From CADEGZ01 sp035443705 (GTDB lineage: Bacteria; Pseudomonadota; Gammaproteobacteria; UBA6186; Azoamicaceae), in NCBI GenBank assembly GCA_035443705.1, contig DAORSV010000058.1, positions 1-9,284 of the forward strand: a stretch of 9,284 nt of DNA, given 5' to 3'. The notes beneath the pieces are model-generated. The model saw nothing but the letters and a program-made list of their open reading frames with translations. It searched no databases and was not told the DNA's origin. Each line of letters begins with the position of its first letter. The stretch's first letter is position 1. Positions 1 through 7,224 of this stretch are shown one piece after another. The translations under genes and the position numbers were made by a program.

Positions 1-955
1 AGAGAATACCGGCGTTGGTGGCAGCTGTTATTAACCCAATCAGGGTTAAGCGCCAGTCATACATAAACATAATAATCGCATAGAAAATCATGCTGATTAG
101 GCTAACCACACTAGAGCTTACATTGTTTGATAAAATAGCCGCTATGCGTTCGTTAGCCCCCAAGCGCTCACTAATGTCTCCGGCATAGCGTTGCTCAAAG
201 AAGGCGATGGGGAGTCTAAAGGCATGCCAAAGAAGTGTTGCGCCACCGATAATCATGAGTTTCATATGGAAACGTAAAAAATAGTACTGCTGTACAGCCG
301 AAAAAATTCCTCTTAAAATAGCGGTAAGACAAAGTCCAATGAGGAGGATTACTAACCAGTTATGTGTGCTCGCCAATAGCACATTATCAATGAAAATTTT
401 TGAAAATCCTGGGATCAAGATACCCGGGATAATTAAAGCAAGACTGATTAAAATCAAGAAGCTAATCGTAGGCAGTGATTTTAAAAACCGTGCTTTTAAA
501 CTTCTAAAAATAGAGTGTGATAAGCCACCTTTTTTAAATTCGGGTCCTGGTTCTAAAATAATAATAATACCTGTAAAAGATTTATTAAATTCATCAGGTG
601 TGACATTTCGTCTACCTGTGGCCGGATCATTAATGTAAATTTTGTCTTCTTGTATATCTTCTACCACAACAAAATGGTTAAATTGCCAAAAAACAATGAA
701 AGGAAAGCGCACTTCATGCAATGCATCGATATCACCCTGTGCACCCGAGGCGAGTAATCCATAAGTTCGTGCGGCTTTCAATATATTGATGGCTTTGCTG
801 CCATCGCGTGATATACCACAAGCAATGCGCAGCTCTTCTAAAGGGACATACCGTTCGTAATAAGCGAGCATAATGCCGAGCACAGCTGCACCACATTCAG
901 TGGCTTCCATTTGTAATACGGTGGGCGTTTTATGTCTAGAATGCTTGTAAAGCAT
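1..955 (-). CDS. NHLM-type peptidase-containing ABC transporter (N-terminal part, runs off left edge)
   Basis: Reading the minus strand from the ATG at 955 gives 318 codons without a stop, so this is the N-terminal part of a protein usually over 700 residues. Residues 1-135 form a C39 papain-like peptidase that cuts leader peptides after double-glycine-type sites. Its active site is complete: Q15 (oxyanion), C21 in QMEATECGAA, H94 in NHFVV and D110 in NDPATG. From about residue 160 an ABC transporter membrane domain begins, with hydrophobic spans near 163-185, 200-220 and 283-300; the ATPase domain lies beyond the edge. The spelling around C21 and the HlyD partner fit the NHLM_micro_ABC1 family, which trims and exports ribosomally made peptides through the inner membrane. 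The ATG is 1 nt after the adaptor's stop, so the two genes are an operon and probably translationally coupled. The cargo cannot be identified from here. Confidence 0.9.
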   Translation of the reverse strand, partial: MLYKHSRHKTPTVLQMEATECGAAVLGIMLAYYERYVPLEELRIACGISRDGSKAINILKAARTYGLLASGAQGDIDALHEVRFPFIVFWQFNHFVVVEDIQEDKIYINDPATGRRNVTPDEFNKSFTGIIIILEPGPEFKKGGLSHSIFRSLKARFLKSLPTISFLILISLALIIPGILIPGFSKIFIDNVLLASTHNWLVILLIGLCLTAILRGIFSAVQQYYFLRFHMKLMIIGGATLLWHAFRLPIAFFEQRYAGDISERLGANERIAAILSNNVSSSVVSLISMIFYAIIMFMYDWRLTLIGLITAATNAGIL

Positions 956-956
956 A

Positions 957-2243
957 TTAAGAAACCCCGAGTAATTTCTTAAAAGCGGGAATAACCAAGC
1001 TGATAGGCGGTTGTTCTCGGACTGTAATACGAACTTCTGCTAATGTCCCCGGGCTAATTTTTTTATTTGGGCCTTTAGATGAGGACCATTGATAACCGCT
1101 GAAAGTGTTAGGATCACGCGTAATACGAATTCGGATACCTGTAGGGGCACCCGATTCTACAAATTGTTTGGCCATTTCTTGATTATGTAATAGCGCAATA
1201 ATTGTTTCTGCTGCTTGTGGAAATTCAGATACACTTAAGACTTTCCCTTTCATGCTGCCGTATTCTTCTTTTTCGATGGTGGTTGGGGTTATCAAAGCAG
1301 GCATTTCGGGCGTAACCCGTTGTCCCTCGTGTGGCAGCATAAATATCAATGCATCCAAACCTTCTCCTAAACTTGTAATGGTCACAACAGAGCCGCCATC
1401 TGGAACCATTTTACCGACGGATGTATTAACACTAATGACAATTCCGTCTGCTGGGCTAACCACCGTTTTTGAGACCGTCACTTCTGCGGCCATATTATTC
1501 ATTTTAAGTTGTTCAGCAAGAATGGTGAGTTCTTTATCTTTTAAACGTTGTCGCCATTGATCTTTAAAGTCATCTTCTTGGGTTTTCAGTTGAGTTATTT
1601 GGTTCTGAAGTTGCTCCAAGCGATCTTTAGCAGAGTAATAATCGCGGCGAGTGTTTTCAATGTCTTGCCATATCAGTATACCTTTCTTAAAGTTTTCTTC
1701 TTTTAAATTAAGCAGCGTTTCAATATCTTTGAGGTTTTTAGCTCCCGAGGCAAGAGAGCTATCCAACATAGATATTTGTTGACTAATTTTTTCATGTCGT
1801 ATCGCGAGCTCTTTTTTTGAAGTTTGACTGAGTTCCTCTTGCTCACGTTTTAGCTGTTCTACATAATTTTTGGCAAGTTGCAACTTTTCTGTTAGATCGG
1901 GTCGTTCCAGTCGCGCGATGATATCTCCTTTTTTTATTTCTTGTTCTTGCTGCACTAAAATATCGGCAATTTGCCCGCCACCTGGTGGGGCAACCGCATT
2001 GTAGACAGACCCATTTTCAACCAATAGAATACCCTTGCCTTCGACACGGGTAGGAATACTCCCAAAAATCACCCAAACAATGAGGCTAATCAGCAGCATA
2101 TAAAAAGATAGAAGCATAATCCATGCTTTGGGAGATACTACCTCAATCAGCTTGTCGATTTGATCGGGTGTATGGAGCTCTAATAATGCTTCTTGACGAA
2201 ATTTTAGTTTGGAAGCTTTAGTGGTTTCGAGTTCTTCTTGCAA
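957..2243 (-). CDS. NHLM-type HlyD family secretion adaptor (membrane fusion protein)
   Basis: This 428-residue periplasmic adaptor links an inner-membrane ABC exporter to the cell envelope. A short cytoplasmic segment (1-40, with a LHTPDQIDKLIEVVSP motif) precedes one membrane span at about 41-62. A lipoyl-like half follows at about 84-112 (AVAPPGGGQI to GDIIARLE), then a long charged coiled coil at about 115-255, the second lipoyl half at 257-290 (VVSPADGIVISV) and a C-terminal beta domain ending in VIPAFKKLL. The N-terminal motif and the GSIPTRVEGKGILL stretch after the membrane span are typical of the NHLM_micro_HlyD subfamily rather than of classic haemolysin HlyD. The start is TTG: no in-frame ATG or GTG lies between it and the upstream stop, and a GGGAG ribosome site sits 8 nt before it. 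It is the first gene of the minus-strand operon and is followed by the peptidase/ABC gene. Family assignment is from recognition of the sequence, without a database search. Confidence 0.9.
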   Translation of the reverse strand: MQEELETTKASKLKFRQEALLELHTPDQIDKLIEVVSPKAWIMLLSFYMLLISLIVWVIFGSIPTRVEGKGILLVENGSVYNAVAPPGGGQIADILVQQEQEIKKGDIIARLERPDLTEKLQLAKNYVEQLKREQEELSQTSKKELAIRHEKISQQISMLDSSLASGAKNLKDIETLLNLKEENFKKGILIWQDIENTRRDYYSAKDRLEQLQNQITQLKTQEDDFKDQWRQRLKDKELTILAEQLKMNNMAAEVTVSKTVVSPADGIVISVNTSVGKMVPDGGSVVTITSLGEGLDALIFMLPHEGQRVTPEMPALITPTTIEKEEYGSMKGKVLSVSEFPQAAETIIALLHNQEMAKQFVESGAPTGIRIRITRDPNTFSGYQWSSSKGPNKKISPGTLAEVRITVREQPPISLVIPAFKKLLGVS

Positions 2244-2251
2244 CTGAGGAT

Positions 2252-2256
2252 CTCCC
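2252..2256 (-). promoter_or_regulatory. Ribosome binding site fixing the TTG start of the HlyD adaptor
   Basis: On the minus strand GGGAG lies 8 nt before the TTG at 2243. Since the in-frame stretch upstream has no ATG or GTG before a stop, this site supports TTG as the true start. Confidence 0.6.
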
Positions 2257-2285
2257 TTTGCGGATCTGCTGGCGTTCTGTTCATA

Positions 2286-2291
2286 AGTATA
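2286..2291 (-). promoter_or_regulatory. Possible -10 element (TATACT) for the export operon
   Basis: On the minus strand TATACT lies about 40 nt before the TTG start. No good -35 box is visible at 16-18 nt; that position is occupied by the palindrome ATCTTAAGAT (2307-2316). This is a weak call, based on the -10 alone and on the need for a promoter between the divergent genes. Confidence 0.25.
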
Positions 2292-2359
2292 GATGCTTTT
2301 TATCTCATCTTAAGATAGTTATTTAACAAGCAAATGTTTTTCAGTGTTATCCTACAATC

Positions 2360-2389
2360 TTGGTATTTTGCGGAGATGACGAATATAGC
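2360..2389 (+). promoter_or_regulatory. Candidate sigma-70 promoter for tRNA-Pro and the downstream genes
   Basis: TTGGTA (2360-2365) and TATAGC (2384-2389) are separated by 18 nt. They are followed by a G-rich stretch (TTGGGGTG), as is common at stable-RNA promoters. Transcription would begin near 2396, about 18 nt before the mature tRNA end. Both boxes deviate from consensus. Confidence 0.4.
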
Positions 2390-2413
2390 TTGGGGTGTTA
2401 TTATTCAAACCTT

Positions 2414-2491
<78 letters not shown>

Positions 2492-2529
2492 TGTTTACAA
2501 CAAACGCAATAAAATACTGGATAAAACCA

Positions 2530-3816
2530 ATGAATAAAACCAAAGATAGAACAAAAGCAGTGACAGGTTCGGCCGTCACCATGTGTGTATTGGCAATCCT
2601 CTTTTATTATTACGAATATTACTTACGCGTTGCACCCAGTGTTATGAGTAGTGAATTAAAATTGACTTTTAACTTAAGTGAAGCAGCCTTTGGAAATTTG
2701 GCTGCATTTTTTTATTACGCCTATACACCCATGCAAATCCCGGTTGGTATGATGATGGATCGTTTTGGGCCCCGACGCCTCTTAACATTTGCCTGTTTTC
2801 TCTGTGTATTGGGAACGGTGCTTTTTGGTATAACCGGACAATTTTGGATTGCAGCAATGGGTCGGTTTTTATTGGGGTTTGGATCGGCATTTGCGTATGT
2901 GGGCGTTCTTAAACTTTCAAATGTTTGGTTACCTAAAAAATATTTTGCGTTTATGGCGGGGCTGTGTACGACTTTAGGGATGTTTGGCGGGATTAGCTGT
3001 GCAGTTTTAATGAGTCATTTGATGTTACGCATGGGTTGGCAATCAACTTTATATTATTCAGCAGCAGCGGGTATTGTACTGATGCTTATATTGTGGCTTG
3101 TATTACGGGATGGGACCCGTCACGAAAAACAGGATCCTAGCGAAATGGATTTGGCACATGAAGTGCACCTAAAACTGACTGGTCTTAAACAAATCATCTG
3201 TAGTTCTCAAATGTGGATTACAGGATTAATCGGTCTTTTAACTTTTTTGCCGATTACAGGTTTTGCCGAAATTTGGGCCATGAGTTTTTTAGAAACCGTT
3301 GGTTTGTCTAAATTTGATGCAGCTACAGGTGCTTCAATGCTGTTTTTAGGATTTGCGGTGGGTGCACCGTTGTGGGGCATTATTTCGGATGCGATGCAAA
3401 GCCGGCGAATCCCACTGATCATCGGCTCATTTCTCGCGGCAAGCTTTATGGCCTTAGTTGTATTTATGCCAACGACATCGTTGATTTGGATGTATTCATT
3501 ATTATTTTTATCGAGCTTTTTTGCATCGGTAGAGATCTTAATTTTTGCAGTGAGTAACGATATTTCACGCCATTCGGTGAGTGCAACAGCGATTGCGTTT
3601 ACCAATATGGTGGTGATGGTAGGTGGCGTATTGTTACCACCCTTGATTGGAAAAATTTTAGATGACGCGATCCTCGTTGTTAATAATAGTCCGGTTTTGA
3701 CTGTGTATGATTTTTCAATTGCATTGGCCGTGTTGCCTTTAGGTTTGGTCTTATCAGGTATCCTCAGTTTGTTTTTAAGGGAATCGTATCATAAACATCC
3801 TAAGGTAATAAAATGA
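2530..3816 (+). CDS. Major facilitator superfamily (MFS) transporter
   Basis: This 428-residue inner-membrane protein shows the 12-span MFS layout: two hydrophobic halves joined by a charged loop at about 193-215. Motif A between spans 2 and 3 is clear (GMMMDRFGPRR, 73-83), and span 4 carries GRFLLGFGSA with R112. The N-terminal segment YYYEYYLRVAPSVMS is typical of a subgroup of anion/organic-acid-like MFS carriers, but the substrate cannot be read from the sequence. The ATG at 2530 is preferred, with a weak GGA 8 nt upstream; an in-frame ATG at 2491 directly abuts the tRNA CCA, and still earlier starts lie inside the tRNA. The stop overlaps the Nudix start by 4 nt (ATGA), indicating translational coupling. 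No independent promoter is evident after the tRNA. Confidence 0.88.
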   Translation: MNKTKDRTKAVTGSAVTMCVLAILFYYYEYYLRVAPSVMSSELKLTFNLSEAAFGNLAAFFYYAYTPMQIPVGMMMDRFGPRRLLTFACFLCVLGTVLFGITGQFWIAAMGRFLLGFGSAFAYVGVLKLSNVWLPKKYFAFMAGLCTTLGMFGGISCAVLMSHLMLRMGWQSTLYYSAAAGIVLMLILWLVLRDGTRHEKQDPSEMDLAHEVHLKLTGLKQIICSSQMWITGLIGLLTFLPITGFAEIWAMSFLETVGLSKFDAATGASMLFLGFAVGAPLWGIISDAMQSRRIPLIIGSFLAASFMALVVFMPTTSLIWMYSLLFLSSFFASVEILIFAVSNDISRHSVSATAIAFTNMVVMVGGVLLPPLIGKILDDAILVVNNSPVLTVYDFSIALAVLPLGLVLSGILSLFLRESYHKHPKVIK

Positions 3817-4286
3817 GCACTCAACCGCGATTGCGTGTGACAGCACGTGCGTTAATTATCGAGCAGAAAAAACTCTTGTTTGTGAGCGATGAAGGCACCT
3901 ATTGGTATCTGCCAGGCGGAAAAATAGAAAACTCGGAAACCTTAACTGCGTGTGTAGAAAGAGAAGTATATGAAGAAACGGGCTTGGTTGTAAAAGCGGG
4001 TTTATTGCGTCATGTATTAGAGTGTTTTGATATTGAAAATCACGTTCATAACATACATCTTTATTTTGAAACAGTGGTCTTAGAGGGCGCTATTTCTGAT
4101 AATTGGAACGATGAATTCGGAAGTGTTCAATTTTGCAAGTATTTTAGTTTGGCCGAAATACAAAAAAATTCAACCATTTTGCCTAGGTTTTTAGCCGAGG
4201 GAGATTGGTGTCATCCATCTCCGAAGTTCCATAAAATTTACGAGGGCGTTGTTAAAATGCGTGGATTTGAAATGGTGGAACTCTAA
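3813..4286 (+). CDS. Nudix hydrolase domain protein
   Basis: A 157-residue cytoplasmic protein built around one Nudix fold. The Nudix box matches G-x5-E-x7-R-E-U-x-E-E-x-G-U exactly at residues 36-58: G36, E42, R50, E51, E54, E55 and G57. The acidic residues bind the divalent metal used to split a nucleoside-diphosphate-linked substrate. The lead-in YWYLPGGKIE (30-39) is standard for small 'house-cleaning' ADP-ribose, NTP or dNTP pyrophosphatases. The C-terminal part has no feature that I can tie to one substrate, so no gene symbol is given. It starts within the last codons of the MFS gene (4-nt overlap), and its stop is 1 nt before the TTG of the DUF2797 gene, so it is the middle member of a tightly packed set. 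The catalytic residues are intact, so it should be active. Confidence 0.9.
   Translation: MSTQPRLRVTARALIIEQKKLLFVSDEGTYWYLPGGKIENSETLTACVEREVYEETGLVVKAGLLRHVLECFDIENHVHNIHLYFETVVLEGAISDNWNDEFGSVQFCKYFSLAEIQKNSTILPRFLAEGDWCHPSPKFHKIYEGVVKMRGFEMVEL
4274..4280 (+). promoter_or_regulatory. Ribosome binding site fixing the TTG start of the DUF2797 gene
   Basis: GGTGGAA lies inside the end of the Nudix gene, 7 nt before the TTG at 4288. It supports that start over the in-frame TTG at 4249, which would add 13 residues overlapping the Nudix gene. Confidence 0.5.
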
Positions 4287-4287
4287 T

Positions 4288-5097
4288 TTGTATACAGGCG
4301 ACTTGCGTAAATTAAAAAGTACGTTAAGTGATCCCGTGCAATATTATTTACCAATTGGCGAAGTTGAGCTGCCGCTCAATGGTTGTTTAGGTAAAATTGT
4401 AACGCTGAAGTTTTTAGGAGATATTCAGTGTGTGCATTGTCAACGAAAAATCAAAAAAAGTTACAGTCAGGGTTATTGTTTTCCTTGTGCGCAAACATTG
4501 GCGCGATGCGATTTTTGTATTGTTAAACCTGAAAAATGTCATTTCCATCTAGGCACATGTCGAGAACCCGAGTGGGGAAAAATCCATTGTTTTATTCCGC
4601 ATATTGTTTATCTGGCGAATACTTCCGGTTTAAAAGTTGGCATTACTCGAGAAACCCAAATTCCCACCCGCTGGATTGATCAAGGTGCTGTTCAAGCGTT
4701 GCCCATTTTTCGCGTTAAAAATCGCTATCATTCAGGGCTTGTTGAAGTTGTTATGAAAAGTATGGTGGCGGATAAAACAGATTGGCGTAAAATGCTAAAG
4801 GGACAAGCTGAAAACTTAGCACTTTTTGAAAAACGAGATGAATTATTAAAAAAGATTGAATGGCCAAATGATCTCAGAGATGAAAATGCTATTGAAATTT
4901 TACAAAATCAAAATGTTGTTTCGATTCAATATCCTATTTTATCTTACCCTGAAAAAGTGACTGCTTTCAATATTGAAAAAACCCGAGAAATTTCAGGAAC
5001 ATTGTTGGGTATTAAAGGTCAATATTTAATCTTCGACAAAGGGGTTCTGAATATCCGAAATCTGACGGGTTATAATATTAGCTTTTTTTCTGACTAA
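4288..5097 (+). CDS. DUF2797 zinc-ribbon protein of unknown function
   Basis: A 269-residue protein matching the DUF2797 family, which has no established function that I know of. With TTG at 4288 as start, it opens MYTGDLRK and continues to PVQYYLPIG, the usual family beginning. The N-terminal third is cysteine-rich: CxxC pairs at 48/51, 64/67 and 74/77, then C84, H87, C91 and C101, strongly suggesting one or more structural zinc sites. The central block is the family signature: HIVYLANTSGLKVGITR (105-121), IPTRWIDQGA (125-134) and a helix with GLVEVVMK (150-157). It resembles the GIY-YIG/T5orf172 nuclease-like fold (see findings). The last 90 residues look like a separate beta-rich domain. 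It is the last gene of the packed MFS-Nudix-DUF2797 set, 1 nt after the Nudix stop and 147 nt before pilV. No clear terminator follows. Confidence 0.85.
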   Translation: MYTGDLRKLKSTLSDPVQYYLPIGEVELPLNGCLGKIVTLKFLGDIQCVHCQRKIKKSYSQGYCFPCAQTLARCDFCIVKPEKCHFHLGTCREPEWGKIHCFIPHIVYLANTSGLKVGITRETQIPTRWIDQGAVQALPIFRVKNRYHSGLVEVVMKSMVADKTDWRKMLKGQAENLALFEKRDELLKKIEWPNDLRDENAIEILQNQNVVSIQYPILSYPEKVTAFNIEKTREISGTLLGIKGQYLIFDKGVLNIRNLTGYNISFFSD

Positions 5098-5189
5098 GCT
5101 TTTGAATTAATTTCAATGTATTGCCATTCTTAAGTCCAGCATTCAGGTTTAGGTCAAATTAGCCAAGGATCAATTCTCATTTCTTTTAC

Positions 5190-5195
5190 TATAAT
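5190..5195 (+). promoter_or_regulatory. Candidate -10 element (TATAAT) for the pilVWX operon
   Basis: A perfect TATAAT lies 49 nt before the pilV ATG, in the 147-nt gap after the DUF2797 gene. No convincing -35 box is present at 16-18 nt spacing (GGATCA at 17), so activation by a regulator is possible. The rest of 5098-5244 holds no gene that I can support. Confidence 0.4.
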
Positions 5196-5244
5196 CTTAT
5201 ATAGGATCTTCTGTTGTAGATTAAGTCATAGAAACGGATGAGAA

Positions 5245-5784
5245 ATGAAAAAATATTCGAGTGGATACGGCTTATTGGAGGTTTTGGTCTCGCTGGCTGT
5301 GATATCCATAGGTGCTCTTGGGTTTGCCAGAGCTCAGGTTTCTGCCTTACAAATTACGACAGATGCTCAATTAAGAACAAGCGCGACAATTTTATTGGAT
5401 GACATGGTCGGACGAATTCAGGCCAATGCGGGTGAGGCTTGGCAAGGGATAAAGAGTGGCTATCAGACCGGAACACCCGCTTTGAATGTCAACTGTTTGA
5501 GTACTAATGGTAGTATCTGTACTGGTAATCAAATGGCGATGCACGATTTAGCAGATTGGAACGCGTTAATTGCAAGTGTTTTTCCCGCAACAAGTAATGC
5601 TGTTGGTATTGTGTGCTTGGATGCAACGCCAGGCAATCCGGCACAGGCTTGCTCGCCACCTGCTATTAATCCAAATCCTGTGATTTTTACTATTAAAATA
5701 TTTTGGAAAAGCTGGAAAAATAGAGGGGGTGCGACTTTTGATCAAAGTGTTGTCACTATTGTAGAACCCCCCTTACAAAGATGA
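5245..5784 (+). CDS. pilV: Type IV pilus minor pilin PilV
   Basis: A 179-residue prepilin-like protein. A short basic leader ends at G7 and is followed by YGLLEVLVSLAVISIGALG: cleavage by the prepilin peptidase would fall after G7, with Glu12 at mature position +5 as in ordinary pilins. The hydrophobic helix then enters the PilV pattern LLDDMVGRIQAN (50-61), DLADWNALI (101-109) and a C-terminal FTIKIFWKSW strand. Cysteines at 84, 92, 124 and 136 could form disulfides in the periplasm. PilV acts with PilW and PilX in the minor pilin complex that starts type IV pilus assembly. The start is supported by GGATGAG (5236-5242) just upstream. The stop overlaps pilW by 4 nt (ATGA). Length is slightly above the family norm. 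No fimU/gspH-like gene precedes it, as one often does. Confidence 0.9.
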   Translation: MKKYSSGYGLLEVLVSLAVISIGALGFARAQVSALQITTDAQLRTSATILLDDMVGRIQANAGEAWQGIKSGYQTGTPALNVNCLSTNGSICTGNQMAMHDLADWNALIASVFPATSNAVGIVCLDATPGNPAQACSPPAINPNPVIFTIKIFWKSWKNRGGATFDQSVVTIVEPPLQR

Positions 5785-7184
5785 GTAGATTATTGACTAA
5801 AAATAAACAGTATTATCAGATCAAAGGTGTTTCTTTGATCTCTCTTGTGATTGGAGTAGCAGTTAGCGCTTTTTTATTATTGATCATTTCTCAGTTGGCC
5901 ATGATTGCAAAACGAAACTACAAGCAAAGTCAGAATATCATTGGCTTAAGCAACAATGCACGAGAAGCGATGGCATTTTTAACAAATAATGTTCAAATAA
6001 GTGGCTTTGGCATTATGCAACCGGTTGCTGCAGATTCTTTGCAATTAAATAGCACTTCATATGCTGGGGCACCGCCGACAGGTGGGCCTGATCAGTTAAA
6101 TCATTTTGTTTATATTGGTTATTATCAGGAAAATAACAGCCCTAATCGATTATTTCCGAATCAAGTGATCGCGAATGGCGCAACGCCAGAGAGCTGTGCA
6201 ACCTTGGTGAGTGTAAACCTACCGACTGTACAATTTTTTGGATTGCAGTCTTGCGGTCAATGTTGGACACCAAATCCTGCAGGTGGCGCTTTTGATAAAA
6301 CGCTTTTAGTCACAAACCCCGCAGATACCACCGCAACGTGTTGTGAGCCAGTGGGCGCAAGTTGTACACCGCCGACGACCGCTAACTGTGGTATTTATAA
6401 TTGTGGTGGCAGTCTTCAAAATGCCGTTTATCAAAAGATGATGCAAACAGTTTGTGTTGGTACAAATTGCGCGGGTGCTGATCCGGCATCGGTTCCGAAT
6501 GGCGATTCTTTAACCGTTTATTTTTCGAATCCAGGTCCGGGAGTTTTTTCTACTTTTACAGAGAGCGATGTGCCTGCAGCAACAACACAACCGCCTGGCT
6601 CATTGTCTTCGTATACTTTTTATGCGGATTCAGTCACAGCTACGTTAAGAGCAAAAGATTCATTTACAAATTTAACGTATAACATGGCGAATAATGTTGA
6701 GTATATGGCGGTGTTGGTGGGGGAAAGTGATCTTTATTCTTCTGTTAATTTAGGAACGCTTTATTCTGTACCCAACATGAGTCGTTTTGTTACTTATAAT
6801 ACGGCAAATTTATACCCGTATCGTATTACAGCTATTCGCGTTGCCCTGGTAGTTCGGTCTCAAGATCAAATATTGCCTGTAGTACCAGCCAATACAACGC
6901 TGCAAGTTTTACGCGGCAATAATGGAAATTGGATAACTTATAAGGCGCCGAGCGATCGATATTTACGAAAAGTATTTACTAAAACGATTTATTTGCAGGG
7001 GTATGGATTGCCTGCGTATAGAACGCATTGTACGCAAGTGGGAGAATTTTGGTATATGAAAACGGGAGGTATTCCTTATGCACCCACGTGGACAGTAAAC
7101 GATCAATGTTGTGGCGGGTCGCCTTGTAAAGCCTATACTCAGAATACATGTGAAGCACAAAGGATGACAGGTGCATGTTGGTAG
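5781..7184 (+). CDS. pilW: Type IV pilus minor pilin PilW, enlarged and cysteine-rich
   Basis: A 467-residue prepilin-like protein, longer than the 250-350 residues usual for PilW. The leader ends at K15-G16 and the mature helix begins VSLISLVIGVAVSAFLLL. The residue at +5 is Ser21 rather than the usual Glu. The PilW pattern continues with AREAMAFLTNNVQISGFGIMQP (59-80), NNVEYMAVLVGESD (304-317), a strand AIRVALVVRSQDQ (351-363) and RYLRKVFTKTIYLQ (393-406), where ordinary PilW proteins tend to end. Two additions stand out: a Cys-rich block at 139-230 (ten Cys) and a tail at 408-467 with six Cys, including CCGGSPC (443-449), ending in Trp. That makes 16 cysteines, implying several disulfides made in the periplasm. 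It is coupled to pilV by the ATGA overlap; pilX begins 40 nt after its stop. The gene is intact. The PilW call rests on order and core motifs. Confidence 0.85.
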   Translation: MSRLLTKNKQYYQIKGVSLISLVIGVAVSAFLLLIISQLAMIAKRNYKQSQNIIGLSNNAREAMAFLTNNVQISGFGIMQPVAADSLQLNSTSYAGAPPTGGPDQLNHFVYIGYYQENNSPNRLFPNQVIANGATPESCATLVSVNLPTVQFFGLQSCGQCWTPNPAGGAFDKTLLVTNPADTTATCCEPVGASCTPPTTANCGIYNCGGSLQNAVYQKMMQTVCVGTNCAGADPASVPNGDSLTVYFSNPGPGVFSTFTESDVPAATTQPPGSLSSYTFYADSVTATLRAKDSFTNLTYNMANNVEYMAVLVGESDLYSSVNLGTLYSVPNMSRFVTYNTANLYPYRITAIRVALVVRSQDQILPVVPANTTLQVLRGNNGNWITYKAPSDRYLRKVFTKTIYLQGYGLPAYRTHCTQVGEFWYMKTGGIPYAPTWTVNDQCCGGSPCKAYTQNTCEAQRMTGACW

Positions 7185-7224
7185 GGAACAGGGATGATTA
7201 GATATAAAATAGGGAGTGAGAACA

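Noticed and set aside
339..638. Plus-strand 99-codon open frame opposite the ABC transporter gene
   Set aside because: It is antisense to a clear C39/ABC coding region and has no recognisable motif or ribosome site.
1252..1560. Plus-strand 102-codon open frame opposite the HlyD gene
   Set aside because: It is antisense to conserved HlyD sequence and has no independent support.
2206..2284. Minus-strand 26-codon frame starting ATG at 2284 (MNRTPADPQ...) as a possible precursor peptide
   Set aside because: It has no ribosome site, overlaps the HlyD start in another frame, and has neither a double-glycine site nor a recognisable leader.
3207..3605. Minus-strand 132-codon open frame opposite the MFS gene
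   Set aside because: It is a shadow of hydrophobic membrane-span codons; the plus frame has clear MFS motifs.
4249..4287. Earlier TTG start for the DUF2797 gene
   Set aside because: It would add 13 residues encoded within the Nudix gene; the family normally begins at MYTG, matching TTG 4288 with GGTGGAA upstream.
5080..5117. Terminator after the DUF2797 gene (AGCTT...AAGCT and TTGAA...TTCAA repeats)
   Set aside because: The stems are only about 5 bp, A/T-rich, and not followed by a T-run; the T-run lies before rather than after them.
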